Positions 28,614-36,742 of a stretch of DNA of 64,000 nt are shown one piece after another. Both the position numbers and the translations under genes were made by a program. The stretch's first letter is position 1. Every line of letters begins with the position of its first letter. The stretch spans positions 1-64,000 of the forward strand of contig JAJZUV010000016.1 in assembly GCA_021848345.1 (NCBI GenBank), written 5' to 3'. This DNA is from Pseudomonadota bacterium (GTDB lineage: Bacteria > Pseudomonadota > Gammaproteobacteria > Burkholderiales > Burkholderiaceae_C). The notes under the pieces are model-generated. The model did no database searches, was not told the DNA's origin, and saw nothing but the letters and a program-made list of their open reading frames with translations.

Positions 28614-29968
28614 GCCAGCACCCGGCCCCGGACCCGTCGACCGGGGCCGCACGGGGCCCCGAGCGCGTCGCCCTGCGCGGCGACGTGCTGTACCTGCGCG
28701 CCGACCCCGGTCCCGGGGGCGATGCCGGAGATTGCGCGCATTTCGAACCCGACGGCTGGCTGCTCGCCGAGGGCGGGCGCGTCGCCGCGGTGCGCGCCGC
28801 CGACGCGCCTCCCGACGCGAGCTGGCGCCGCGAGGACTGGCGCGGGCACCTGCTGCTGCCCGGGTTCATCGACCTGCACGTGCACGCGCCGCAGATCGAC
28901 GTCATGGGTTCCTGGGGCGAGGGCCTGCTGCGCTGGCTGGAGGATTTCACGTATCCGGCGGAGGCGCGCTGGGCGGACTCCGGCCACGCGGCCCGGTCGG
29001 CCAGGCGTTTCGTGCGCCAGCTGCTGGCGCACGGCACGACCTGCGCCATGGTGTTCCCCACCGTGCATCGCCATGGCGTGGACGCCGTGTTCGAGGCCGC
29101 GCGGGAGCAGGGCATGTGCCTGGTCACGGGCAAGGTGCTGATGGACCGCAACGTGCCCGAGGCCCTGCGCGACGACGTCGCGCAGGCCGAACGCGACTGC
29201 CTTTCGCTGATCGAGCGCTGGCACGGCCGCGATCGCCTGCGCTATGCGCTGACCCCGCGCTTCGCGCCTTCCTGCAGCGACGAGCAGTTGCGCATGTGCG
29301 CGCGCCTGCTGCGCATGGAGCCCCCCGACGGGGGCGCGCCGTACCTGCAGACCCACGTGGCCGAGAACCGCGACGAGGTGCGCTGGGTGCGCGAGCTGGT
29401 TCCGCGCAGCCGCAGCTACCTGGACGTGTACGAGCAGTTCGGATTGCTGGGCCGGCGCAGCGTGCTGGCGCACGGCATCTGGCTGGACGACGTCGATCGC
29501 GCGCTGCTGGCCGAGCGGGGCGGCACGGTGGCGTTCTCGCCCTCGTCGAATCTGTACCTGGGCAGCGGGCTGTTCGACTGGGCCCGCGCCGATGCCGCCG
29601 GGATGCGCGTGGCCGTGGCCAGCGACGTGGGCGCGGGCACCAGCCTGTGCCAGCTGCGCAGCGCGGCCGACGCGTGCAAGGTGCAGGCGCTGCAGGGCAT
29701 GCGCCTGAGCGCCTGGCGCGCGCTGCACGCCGTCACGCGCGGCGCCGCGGCCGCGCTGGAAATGGAGTCCGAGCTCGGGCATTTCCAGCCCGGAGCCTGG
29801 GCCGACGTGGTGGCATGGCGCTGGGCCGCCAACGAGTTGCAGGAACACCGCCTGGGCCTCGCGCGCGGCCTGCACGAGCGCCTGTACGCCTGGCTGCACC
29901 TGGCCGACGAACGCAACGTGGCCGCCGTGTACGTGGCCGGACGGCGGATTCAGGCCAGGCCGTCGTAG
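28610..29968 (+). CDS. guaD: Guanine deaminase GuaD
   Basis: The 452-aa amidohydrolase converts guanine to xanthine and ammonia. Zinc ligands and active-site motifs are GFIDLHVHAPQ (near 85), a GTTCAMVFPTVH stretch, ALTPRFAPSCSDEQL, QTHVAENRDE, HGIWLDD and ASDVGAGTSL. The start is not obvious: the family-like sequence ALRGDVLYLRAD lies only about 25 residues into a frame with no ATG. I chose the TTG at 28610, which overlaps the permease stop (TTGA). The 3' end overlaps the convergent MFS gene by 19 bases. Xanthine made here would need xanthine dehydrogenase, whose maturation factor XdhC is encoded next door. Confidence 0.92.
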   Translation: MSQHPAPDPSTGAARGPERVALRGDVLYLRADPGPGGDAGDCAHFEPDGWLLAEGGRVAAVRAADAPPDASWRREDWRGHLLLPGFIDLHVHAPQIDVMGSWGEGLLRWLEDFTYPAEARWADSGHAARSARRFVRQLLAHGTTCAMVFPTVHRHGVDAVFEAAREQGMCLVTGKVLMDRNVPEALRDDVAQAERDCLSLIERWHGRDRLRYALTPRFAPSCSDEQLRMCARLLRMEPPDGGAPYLQTHVAENRDEVRWVRELVPRSRSYLDVYEQFGLLGRRSVLAHGIWLDDVDRALLAERGGTVAFSPSSNLYLGSGLFDWARADAAGMRVAVASDVGAGTSLCQLRSAADACKVQALQGMRLSAWRALHAVTRGAAAALEMESELGHFQPGAWADVVAWRWAANELQEHRLGLARGLHERLYAWLHLADERNVAAVYVAGRRIQARPS

Positions 29969-31188
29969 CGCGCCAGCGCGGGGAACATGCGGCGCCACAG
30001 CAGCACGACGGCCAGGGTTCCCAGTCCGCCCAGCACCACCGCGGGCACGGTGCCGAACCAGGCCGCGGTGAAGCCGGACTCGAATTCCCCGAGCTGGTTG
30101 GAGGCTCCGATGAACAGGGAGTTCACCGCGTTGACCCGCCCGCGCAGCGCGTCCGGAGTCTGCAGTTGCACCAGGGCGCCGCGGATCACCACGCTGATCA
30201 CGTCCGAGCCGCCCAGCACCGCCAGCGCCAGCATCGACAGCGCGATCCAGCGCGACAGCCCGAACACGATCGTGGCCGCGCCGAACACCGAGACCGCGGA
30301 GAACATCAGGCGCCCGGCGTGGCGCTCGACGGGGTGGCGCGCCATCCAGGCCGCCGTCAGCAGGGCGCCCACGGCGGGGCAGGCGCGCAACATGCCCAGG
30401 CCCCACGGGCCGATGTGCAGGATGTCGCGGACGTACACCGGCAGCAGCGCGGTGGCCCCGCCCAGCAGCACGGCGAACAGGTCCAGCGAAATAGCCCCCA
30501 GCACCACCGTGTGGGCGCGGATGTAGCGCACGCCCTCGAGCATGGAATCCAGGGTGATGCGCGCGCGGCCGGAGGCGCGCACCCGCGGCAGGCGGAGCAG
30601 CAGGCCCACGCCGAGCAGGTCCGCGACGAGCGCCAGGCCGTAGCCGAAGCCCGGGCCCAGCGCGTACAGCAGGCCGCCCAGGGCCGGCGCAACGATGCTG
30701 GCCGTCTGCGTGGCCGAGGCAGCCAGCGCGATGGCGCGCGCCAGCGATCGCTCGGGGACCAGCGCCGGCAGCATGGCCTGCATGCCCGGCGTGTCGAAGG
30801 CGCGGCAGGCGCCGACCAGCGCCGACAGTCCCAGGATCAGCGCCCGCCCCGGCTGAAGGCCCCAGCCCTGGGAGGCGGCCACCAGCACGCCGGCTGCCAG
30901 GGCCTGCAGGGCCATGCTGACCGCGACCACGTCCCGGCGTTCGTAGCGGTCGACCACGCTGCCGGCGAGCAGCACCAGCGCCATGCGGGGAAGGAACTGC
31001 ACCAGGCCGACCAGGCCCAGATCGAAGGCGCTGCCGGTGATCGCGTATACCTGCCAGCCGATGGCCACGCTCAGCACCTGGTAGGCCCCGGTCAGCGCGA
31101 CGCGCGCCAGCCAGAAACTCGTGAATCCCGGGATGCGCCAGACGGACAGCCCGGGCTCGGGAGCGGCGGAGGGAGGGGAGGAAGACAT
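29950..31188 (-). CDS. MFS exporter, EntS-like
   Basis: The 412-aa protein has twelve predicted helices and the EntS/MFS_3 pattern. Examples are VAIGWQVYAITGSAFDLGLV, the helix 2-3 loop LLAGSVVDRYERRDVVAVS and FDTPGMQAMLPALVPERSLARA. RGALVQLQTPDALRGRVNAVN also fits. Relatives export siderophores or drugs; no siderophore genes are present here, so the substrate is unknown. The frame extends upstream through the modE-like gene, but MSSSPPSAAPEPGLSVW at 31188 is the natural start with a GGGAGGGGAGGA stretch just ahead. Confidence 0.87.
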   Translation of the reverse strand: MSSSPPSAAPEPGLSVWRIPGFTSFWLARVALTGAYQVLSVAIGWQVYAITGSAFDLGLVGLVQFLPRMALVLLAGSVVDRYERRDVVAVSMALQALAAGVLVAASQGWGLQPGRALILGLSALVGACRAFDTPGMQAMLPALVPERSLARAIALAASATQTASIVAPALGGLLYALGPGFGYGLALVADLLGVGLLLRLPRVRASGRARITLDSMLEGVRYIRAHTVVLGAISLDLFAVLLGGATALLPVYVRDILHIGPWGLGMLRACPAVGALLTAAWMARHPVERHAGRLMFSAVSVFGAATIVFGLSRWIALSMLALAVLGGSDVISVVIRGALVQLQTPDALRGRVNAVNSLFIGASNQLGEFESGFTAAWFGTVPAVVLGGLGTLAVVLLWRRMFPALARYDGLA

Positions 31189-31350
31189 CGACGACGGCGG
31201 GCAACCCTGCGCGAGGGCGAAGCCCTGGATTGTCGGCGGGAAGCGGCGGCGCTGCAGCGCGCAGGGCGCCGGCAGGGCCGCCCGCTTCCGAGGCCCTATG
31301 CTGTGGGCTGGACGGCCGCGCACGTCGGCTGCCTCCACAGACCCGTTCGC

Positions 31351-31809
31351 ATGGCCGATCCCGCCGCCCGCAAACCCCGAGACTCCGCCGCGCCGCCCGC
31401 GTCGCCCGCGTCGCCCGCGTCGCCCGCGTCGCCCGCGTCGCCCGCGTCGCCCGCGCCGGGCGAGGTCCCCGTGGCACGCTTTCGGCTGCGCGTCACCCGG
31501 GGCGGGCAGATCGCGGTCGGGCCCGGGCGCATCGAACTGCTGGAGGCGGTGCGCGACGCGGGCTCGATCAGCGCGGCGGCGCGCAGCCTGGACATGTCCT
31601 ACCGGCGCGCCTGGATGCTGCTCGACGAGCTCAACCGCTGCCTGCGCGCGCCAGTGGTGGAGTCGGTGCACGGGGGGGCGCAGGGTGGAGGCAGCCGGCT
31701 GACCGACAGCGGTGTCGAACTCGTGCGCCTGTACCGCAACATCGAGCAGACCGCGGCGCGCGCCTGCCGCGACGACATCGAGGCCCTGACCGCGCTGCTC
31801 GGACGCTAG
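31351..31809 (+). CDS. ModE-like winged-helix regulator (DNA-binding domain only)
   Basis: The 152-aa protein has a ModE/LysR-type winged helix: GPGRIELLEAVRDAGSISAA, then LDMSYRRAWMLLDELN and GSRLTDSGVELVRLYRNIE. The C-terminal molybdate-binding TOBE domains of full ModE are missing, as in the short 'winged helix' relatives. The N-terminus contains six Ala-Ser-Pro triplets encoded by a 9-bp tandem repeat. The stop codon (31807-31809) is the TAG of a CTAG that forms the left end of the 276-bp element. Molybdate-linked control would match the XdhC gene nearby, but this is inference. Confidence 0.82.
   Translation: MADPAARKPRDSAAPPASPASPASPASPASPASPAPGEVPVARFRLRVTRGGQIAVGPGRIELLEAVRDAGSISAAARSLDMSYRRAWMLLDELNRCLRAPVVESVHGGAQGGGSRLTDSGVELVRLYRNIEQTAARACRDDIEALTALLGR
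31396..31455 (+). repeat. Tandem 9-bp repeat inside the modE-like gene
   Basis: CCCGCGTCG is repeated six times without error from 31396 to 31449, with a further partial CCCGCG to 31455. It encodes Ala-Ser-Pro repeats. Because the unit is three codons, copy-number change alters the length of the N-terminal tail without breaking the frame. Confidence 0.95.
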
Positions 31810-32081
31810 TGTCCTGTCCCGCTAATAACTGGCATTTCGCTGGGCCGTATCGGAGCGCAGGCAAGGCGCGGGCGCGGGTCCAGGCTGGCCGCCTGGCCCC
31901 GTGGCCGCAACGCAGCATGCGCCCCGATACGGCCCAGCCCGAAGGGTTCGGCGCCTGCGAGGCACTCGCCGGCCGCCCGCACAGGGCCAAGACGCCCAGT
32001 CTTGACCCTGCGCGGGCGCCCGCCGATCGCTCCCGCAGGCACACGAACGAAATGACAGTTATTAGCGGGACAGGACACTAG
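31806..32081. mobile_element. 276-bp palindromic MITE-like element with CTAG ends
   Basis: The ends form an inverted repeat: 31806-31831 matches 32056-32081 in reverse without error, and the match continues to 34 bp with one mismatch. CTAG stands at both tips and may be a target duplication, leaving a core of 31810-32077 that begins TGTCCTGTCCCGCTAATAAC. Two further arms fold inside. One pairs 31839-31859 with 31918-31938 (20 of 21). The other is a nested hairpin from 31953 to 32040 with stems 31953-31959/32034-32040, 31974-31986/32006-32018 (12 of 13) and 31988-31993/31999-32004. No transposase is encoded. It separates two convergent genes, each using one terminal TAG as stop. A bidirectional terminator function is also possible. 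Confidence 0.8.
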
Positions 32082-34222
32082 CCCTGCGCGTTGGGGCTGG
32101 CGACCGCGCCGCCGGCTGCGCCGGGGAGGTCCCGGCTCCCGCCGTGGGCCGGGAGCCGCGCCCGGTCGTCGGCCACCCATTGCGTGGCCGCCTGCGCGTC
32201 CAGCGGGCGCGCGTACAGGTAGCCCTGCGCGAATTCGCAGTCGATGTCGCGCACCCGGGCCTGTTCCTCCTCGGTCTCGATGCCCTCGGCGATGACGCCG
32301 ATGCCCAGGCGGTGCGACATCGCGACGATGGCCTCGCAGATCGCGAGCTTGCGCGCGTCTCCGGGCAGTTTGCGGACCAGCGACTGGTCGATCTTCAGGA
32401 AGTCGACCTCCACGCGGCTGAGCGAGGCGAGGTTGGAGTGTCCGGTGCCGAAGTCGTCCACCGCGATCTGCAGCCCCTGCGCTCGCAGTCGACGCAGGCG
32501 TTCGGCGATGCGCGGGGATTCGTCGAGGATCACCGTTTCGGTCACCTCCACCACCAGGCGCGGCGGCGCCAGGCCGATGCGATGCAGGTAGTCGACCCAG
32601 CCCTGCGTGGGATCGAGCTCGGCGGCCAGCTGCACCGGCGATACGTTGAAACTCACCTGCGGCCCGTGGCCGTCCGGCCCCTGCCAGGCAAGCGCCTGTT
32701 GCGCGGCGCTGCGGAACACCCACTCGCCGAGTTCGACGATCAGCCCGGTCTCCTCGGCCAGTGCGATGAAGCGTGCCGGCGGCACCACGCCGAAGGCGGG
32801 ATGCTTCCAGCGCAGCAGGGCCTCGAATTTGGCCAGCGAGCGGTCTGCCGTGCGCACCACGGGCTGGAACAACAGGAACAGCTCGCCGAGTTGCGAGGCG
32901 CGGCGCAGATCGCCGGCCAGCACCAGGCGCCCGCGCGCGCGCTGGTCCATCGTCGGCTCGTAGGCCGCGGTGCGGTTGCGGCCCTCGTGCTTGGCCTCGT
33001 ACATGGCGAGGTCGGCGCAACGCAACAGGTTCTCCGGGCCCTCGGCGTCGTGCGGGAACAGCGCGAAGCCGATGCTGGCGGAGATGTGGATGGCGTGTTC
33101 GCCGATGTCGAAGGAGGGCGCCAGCGCCTGCAGCAGCTTGGCGCCGACCCGGCGCGCGGTCTGCGCCTCGGCCGGCGCCGGCAGCAGCGCGCTGAACTCG
33201 TCCCCGCCCAGGCGCGCCAGCACGTCGGAGGCGCGCAGCGCCGAGCGCATGCGCTCGGCCACCGCGCTCAGCAGCGCGTCTCCCGCCGCGTGGCCGAGCG
33301 AGTCGTTGACCGACTTGAAATGGTCGAGATCCACGTACAGCAGCGCGAAGCAGACCTGGTCGCGCCGCGCGCGCTCGGCTTCCATGCGAAGGCGCTGGGC
33401 GAAGGCATGGCGATTGGGAAGTCCGGTCAGCGCGTCCTGGTTGGCCTGGCGCCAGATGGTCTGCGCAGCGCGAATGCGCTCGCCGATGTCGCGCGCGATC
33501 TTGGAGGCGCCGACGATGCGCCCGGTCGCGTCGCGCAGCGGCGAGATGGTCACGGAAACATGCACGAGGTGGCCTTCACGGTGCACGCGCACGGTCTCGA
33601 AGTGCTCCACGCGTTCGCCGTCGGCGATGCGCTGCAGGATCATCTCCTCCTCGTGCACGCGCTCGACGGGGATCAGCCTGGTGATCGGCTCGCCGATCAT
33701 CTCCGCCGCGCTGAAGCCGAAGATGCGCTGGGCGCCGGGGTTCCAGCTCAGCACGATGCCGCCCAGGGTCTTGGTGATGATGGCGTCGTCGGTGGACTCG
33801 ACCAGTGACTCGTAGACGTTGATCGGCTGCACTCTCGGCAGCGGCTCCTGCGTCTGCGACAGCGCCTGGCGCAGCGGATGCACCGTGACCAGCGTGCCCA
33901 CCGGGCCTTGCCCGGGATCGTGCAGGGGGCGGCGAGTCACCAGCGCCGAGATCAGCGCGCCGTCGGCGTCGCGCAGCAGCGCCGGAGAGCTCAGCGCCTG
34001 CGCGGCCTCGGACGCGCGGTCGAGCAGCGGCGTGCTCTGCTGCACCAGCAGCGAGTCGATCGGCCGCCCCAGCGCCTGACGGGGCGAATGCCCGAACAGG
34101 CGCTCGGCCGCCGGGTTCCAGCTGCTGACCAGTCCGTCGGGGGTGAGGCTGACCATGGCGTCGTCGTGCGAGGCGACGATGGTCTCGAACAGGCATGCGC
34201 TGAAGCGGGTCTGCACGTCCAT
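32078..34222 (-). CDS. PAS-PAS-GGDEF-EAL c-di-GMP enzyme
   Basis: The 714-aa cytoplasmic protein has two PAS domains (about 10-120 and 140-260; SWNPAAERLFG and SWNPGAQRIFG). The GGDEF domain (about 270-425) has RLGGDEF and the inhibitory-site motif RASD correctly placed in front. The EAL domain (about 440-690) has FEALLRWKHP, DDFGTG, KIDQSLV and AEGIET. All key catalytic motifs appear intact, so it may both make and degrade c-di-GMP, with product inhibition of the cyclase. PAS domains suggest redox or ligand control. The stop codon is supplied by the right CTAG tip of the palindromic element. Confidence 0.93.
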   Translation of the reverse strand: MDVQTRFSACLFETIVASHDDAMVSLTPDGLVSSWNPAAERLFGHSPRQALGRPIDSLLVQQSTPLLDRASEAAQALSSPALLRDADGALISALVTRRPLHDPGQGPVGTLVTVHPLRQALSQTQEPLPRVQPINVYESLVESTDDAIITKTLGGIVLSWNPGAQRIFGFSAAEMIGEPITRLIPVERVHEEEMILQRIADGERVEHFETVRVHREGHLVHVSVTISPLRDATGRIVGASKIARDIGERIRAAQTIWRQANQDALTGLPNRHAFAQRLRMEAERARRDQVCFALLYVDLDHFKSVNDSLGHAAGDALLSAVAERMRSALRASDVLARLGGDEFSALLPAPAEAQTARRVGAKLLQALAPSFDIGEHAIHISASIGFALFPHDAEGPENLLRCADLAMYEAKHEGRNRTAAYEPTMDQRARGRLVLAGDLRRASQLGELFLLFQPVVRTADRSLAKFEALLRWKHPAFGVVPPARFIALAEETGLIVELGEWVFRSAAQQALAWQGPDGHGPQVSFNVSPVQLAAELDPTQGWVDYLHRIGLAPPRLVVEVTETVILDESPRIAERLRRLRAQGLQIAVDDFGTGHSNLASLSRVEVDFLKIDQSLVRKLPGDARKLAICEAIVAMSHRLGIGVIAEGIETEEEQARVRDIDCEFAQGYLYARPLDAQAATQWVADDRARLPAHGGSRDLPGAAGGAVASPNAQG

Positions 34223-34280
34223 GGCGCGGATCTCCCATGCGGTGGCGCCGCAATGCTGGCCCCGCCCAGAATAGCTGCAA

Positions 34281-35078
34281 TCAAGCGCGCCTGGAACTTT
34301 CCTTGAGCACGTTCATTGCACGCATGGGCCCGGCAAAGGCGAGGTGCCCCAACGCGGCCACGCTCAGCGCGCCCAGCACGGCCACCGCGTATCCAGCGGC
34401 CAGTCCGCCGCGCTGGAGCCACAGCGCGACCACCAGGTTGAAGGCGGCGGCCCCCAGGCAGCCGACGATGATGCCGCGCAGCAACGCGCGCGCGGCCTCG
34501 GGGCCGGCATGGCGGTGGGTGAAACTCCCCATGGTCGCCGACAGCACGGGAAGCGCCGCCAGCAAGCCGCTCCACGTGGGCCCCAGGTGCAGCGAAGCCG
34601 CAGTGATCCCCAGTACCACGGCCAGCGCGAAGACCATGCGCGCCGGCAGGTCCCACCACGGGTGCGGGGCCTGCAGGATCGGGCCCTGGCGGCCCGCCAG
34701 CAGCGCCAGCGCCACCAGCGCCGGAAACACCAGCGCCGCCATGCCCGGGCGCTGGGGCAGACGGGCCAGCACCAGGAACCAGCCGCCGCTGGCCAGGCTG
34801 GCCAGCACCAGGGCGGGGGCCCAGCGATTCCCGCGCGCGGCGCGCGCATAGATGGCGCAAAAACTCGCCGTGCCGGTCAGCCCGAGCAGGGTGCCCACCG
34901 CCGCGCGCGAGGCGAAACCGGGGCCGTTCTCCAGCGCCAGGAATACCGACAGCGGCGCCGAGGTCAGGGGCAGGCCGGTCAGCAGACCGCCGATGGAACC
35001 CCCGAAGCGCCTCTGCAGCAGCGTCGCGCCGAGGACCAGCAGCGGGGTGATCGCGATCTTGAACAGCAGCAGGCTCAT
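34281..35078 (-). CDS. Multi-pass membrane protein of unknown function
   Basis: The 265-aa protein is almost entirely hydrophobic, with about eight membrane segments (for example FKIAITPLLVLGATLL, GGLLTGLPLTSAPLSVFLAL and MVFALAVVLGITAASL). I do not recognise a named family with confidence. The GGLLTGLPLTSAP segment looks like a conserved functional core. I chose the ATG at 35078 because sequence upstream in frame is Arg/Cys-rich and non-membrane-like, although no strong ribosome site is seen. It diverges from the lipid cluster, with which it shares a 245-bp control region. Confidence 0.7.
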   Translation of the reverse strand: MSLLLFKIAITPLLVLGATLLQRRFGGSIGGLLTGLPLTSAPLSVFLALENGPGFASRAAVGTLLGLTGTASFCAIYARAARGNRWAPALVLASLASGGWFLVLARLPQRPGMAALVFPALVALALLAGRQGPILQAPHPWWDLPARMVFALAVVLGITAASLHLGPTWSGLLAALPVLSATMGSFTHRHAGPEAARALLRGIIVGCLGAAAFNLVVALWLQRGGLAAGYAVAVLGALSVAALGHLAFAGPMRAMNVLKESSRRA

Positions 35079-35148
35079 GGTGAGGCGCAAGTCTAGGCGT
35101 TCGCGCCCGAGCATGCGCGGAGCATGGCTTGGGCATCGCGGCGGAAAT

Positions 35149-35214
35149 GTCCTCGACAAACAGGCGTGTTTTTCGATGCTGTCGAAGCATTTCCTCGTAT
35201 GTCCAGGACAAACA
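35149..35214. promoter_or_regulatory. Paired TGTC-N3-GACA palindromes upstream of the lipid cluster
   Basis: TGTCCTCGACAAACA at 35149-35163 and TGTCCAGGACAAACA at 35200-35214 match at 13 of 15 bases. Each contains the perfect inverted repeat TGTC-N3-GACA. The copies are 51 bp apart, close to five helical turns. Between them lie two overlapping palindromes, TTCGA-N5-TCGAA (35172-35186) and ATGCT-N5-AGCAT (35176-35190). This looks like a cooperative operator for the cluster starting at 35324. The regulator is not identified in this window. Confidence 0.6.
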
Positions 35215-35323
35215 TGCGACAATGGGCGCGCATGCCGCTTGGTGCGGAGATTTTTGAATCCGTTGCGGCGAGCGCGGCGTATGCATCGCAGAACCCCCGC
35301 GAAACCACCCATCGAGCGCCACC

Positions 35324-36682
35324 ATGTCCTGTGTGAATCCATCGCTCCGCGACCCCGGCGAGCAGCGCCCGCGAGTGGCCGTGATCGGCAGCGGCATCGC
35401 CGGGCTGGCCGCCGCATGGGCCTTGAAGGAGCACGCCCGGCTCACGCTGTTCGAGGCCGGCTCCCACTTCGGAGGCCACGTGCACACGGTGGACGCCGAG
35501 GTGGACGGCGTCGTCCACCCGGTGGACACCGGCTTTCTGGTGCTCAACGAGCGCACCTACCCCGGGCTGCTGGGCCTGTTCGCCGAACTCGGCGTGGAGC
35601 TGGCGAAGTCGGACATGTCGTTTTCGGTGCAACGCCCGCATGTGCGAGGCGCCGGCCTGGAATGGAGCGGCTCGAGCCTGGACACGGTGTTCGCGCAGCG
35701 ATCCAACCTGCTGCGGCCGCGCTTCTGGGGCATGCTGCGCGACATCCTGCGCTTCAACCGCGAGGCCACCGCGCTGGCGCGTTCGGATCTGGCGCGCGAG
35801 ACGCGCAGCGTGGGGGACTTCCTGCGTGACGGCGGCTACGGCGAGGCCTTCGTGCAGGACTACCTGCTGCCGATGATCGCCTGCATCTGGTCCTGCCCGG
35901 CGCGACGCATGCTGGAGTTCCCGCTGGCCTCGATGGTGCGCTTCTGCGACAACCACGGACTGTTGCAGGTCGAGGGGCGCCCCCAGTGGTACACGGTGCG
36001 CGGCGGCGCGCGTCGCTACGTGGAGCGCATCGTGCAGCGCATCCCCGATGCACGCCTGAACTGCCCGGTGCGTCTGGTCAAGCGCCACGACGTCGGCGTG
36101 GAGGTGGCGACCGACCTGGGCACCGAATGGTTCGATCACGTGGTGCTGGCCTGCCACAGCGACCAGGCGCTGGCCCTGCTCGCCGATGCCGACGACACCG
36201 AGCGCGAGGTGCTCGGCGCCGTGCGCTATCAGCCCAACCGCGCGCTGTTGCACACCGATGTCACGCTACTGCCGCGCAGGCGCAAGGCGTGGGCCGCCTG
36301 GAACTTCGAGAGCGCCGCGGCGGCGGGCGACGGGGACGCGAACTCGGTGTGTCTGCACTATCTGATCAACAGGCTGCAGCCGGTGCCCTTCGCGCGCCCG
36401 TTGCTGGTCTCGCTGAATCCGCTGCGCGAGCCCGATCCGGCGCTGGTGCAGCGGGAGATGGAATACGCGCATCCGGTGTTCGATGCCGCGGCCATCGCCG
36501 CGCAGGCGCGGGTGCCGGAACTGCAGGGCAGGCACCGCAGCTATTTCTGCGGCGCGTGGTGCGGGCACGGGTTCCACGAGGACGGGCTGCGCGCCGGGCG
36601 TGCCGCCGCGCAGGCCTGGCTGGCCCAGCAGCGGGCACACGCGCCGGGCCGCCTGGATCGCGCGCTGGAGGTTCCGGCATGA
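35324..36682 (+). CDS. FAD-dependent amine-oxidase-like oxidoreductase (COG2907)
   Basis: The 452-aa flavoprotein begins with an FAD-binding Rossmann motif (VAVIGSGIAGLAAAWALKE). It continues like the COG2907 group of NAD/FAD-binding proteins (HVHTVDAEVDGVVHPVDTGFLV in part, GGARRYVERI, and the C-terminal FAD contact YFCGAWCGHGFHEDGLRAG). This family habitually precedes DUF1365 and a cyclopropane-synthase-like gene, as here. It probably acts on a membrane-lipid acyl chain. It is the first gene of the cluster, 110 bases downstream of paired palindromes. Confidence 0.88.
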   Translation: MSCVNPSLRDPGEQRPRVAVIGSGIAGLAAAWALKEHARLTLFEAGSHFGGHVHTVDAEVDGVVHPVDTGFLVLNERTYPGLLGLFAELGVELAKSDMSFSVQRPHVRGAGLEWSGSSLDTVFAQRSNLLRPRFWGMLRDILRFNREATALARSDLARETRSVGDFLRDGGYGEAFVQDYLLPMIACIWSCPARRMLEFPLASMVRFCDNHGLLQVEGRPQWYTVRGGARRYVERIVQRIPDARLNCPVRLVKRHDVGVEVATDLGTEWFDHVVLACHSDQALALLADADDTEREVLGAVRYQPNRALLHTDVTLLPRRRKAWAAWNFESAAAAGDGDANSVCLHYLINRLQPVPFARPLLVSLNPLREPDPALVQREMEYAHPVFDAAAIAAQARVPELQGRHRSYFCGAWCGHGFHEDGLRAGRAAAQAWLAQQRAHAPGRLDRALEVPA

Positions 36683-36742
36683 GCGCAGCGAGGAGGGCGG
36701 TTCCATGACCGGCGCTCGGGCACCGACCTTGGAGGCGCGACG

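Noticed and set aside
31396-31455. CRISPR-like repeat array
   Set aside because: The units are 9 bp, contiguous and without spacers, and they lie inside a coding frame.
28505-31477. 990-codon minus-strand frame across guaD and the MFS gene
   Set aside because: It covers two well-supported genes in other frames and shows no domain. The middle part is the reverse of guaD.
31806-33020. 404-codon minus-strand frame starting inside the GGDEF-EAL gene and ending in the palindromic element
   Set aside because: It is out of frame with the EAL domain, and its tail is only a translation of the inverted repeats.
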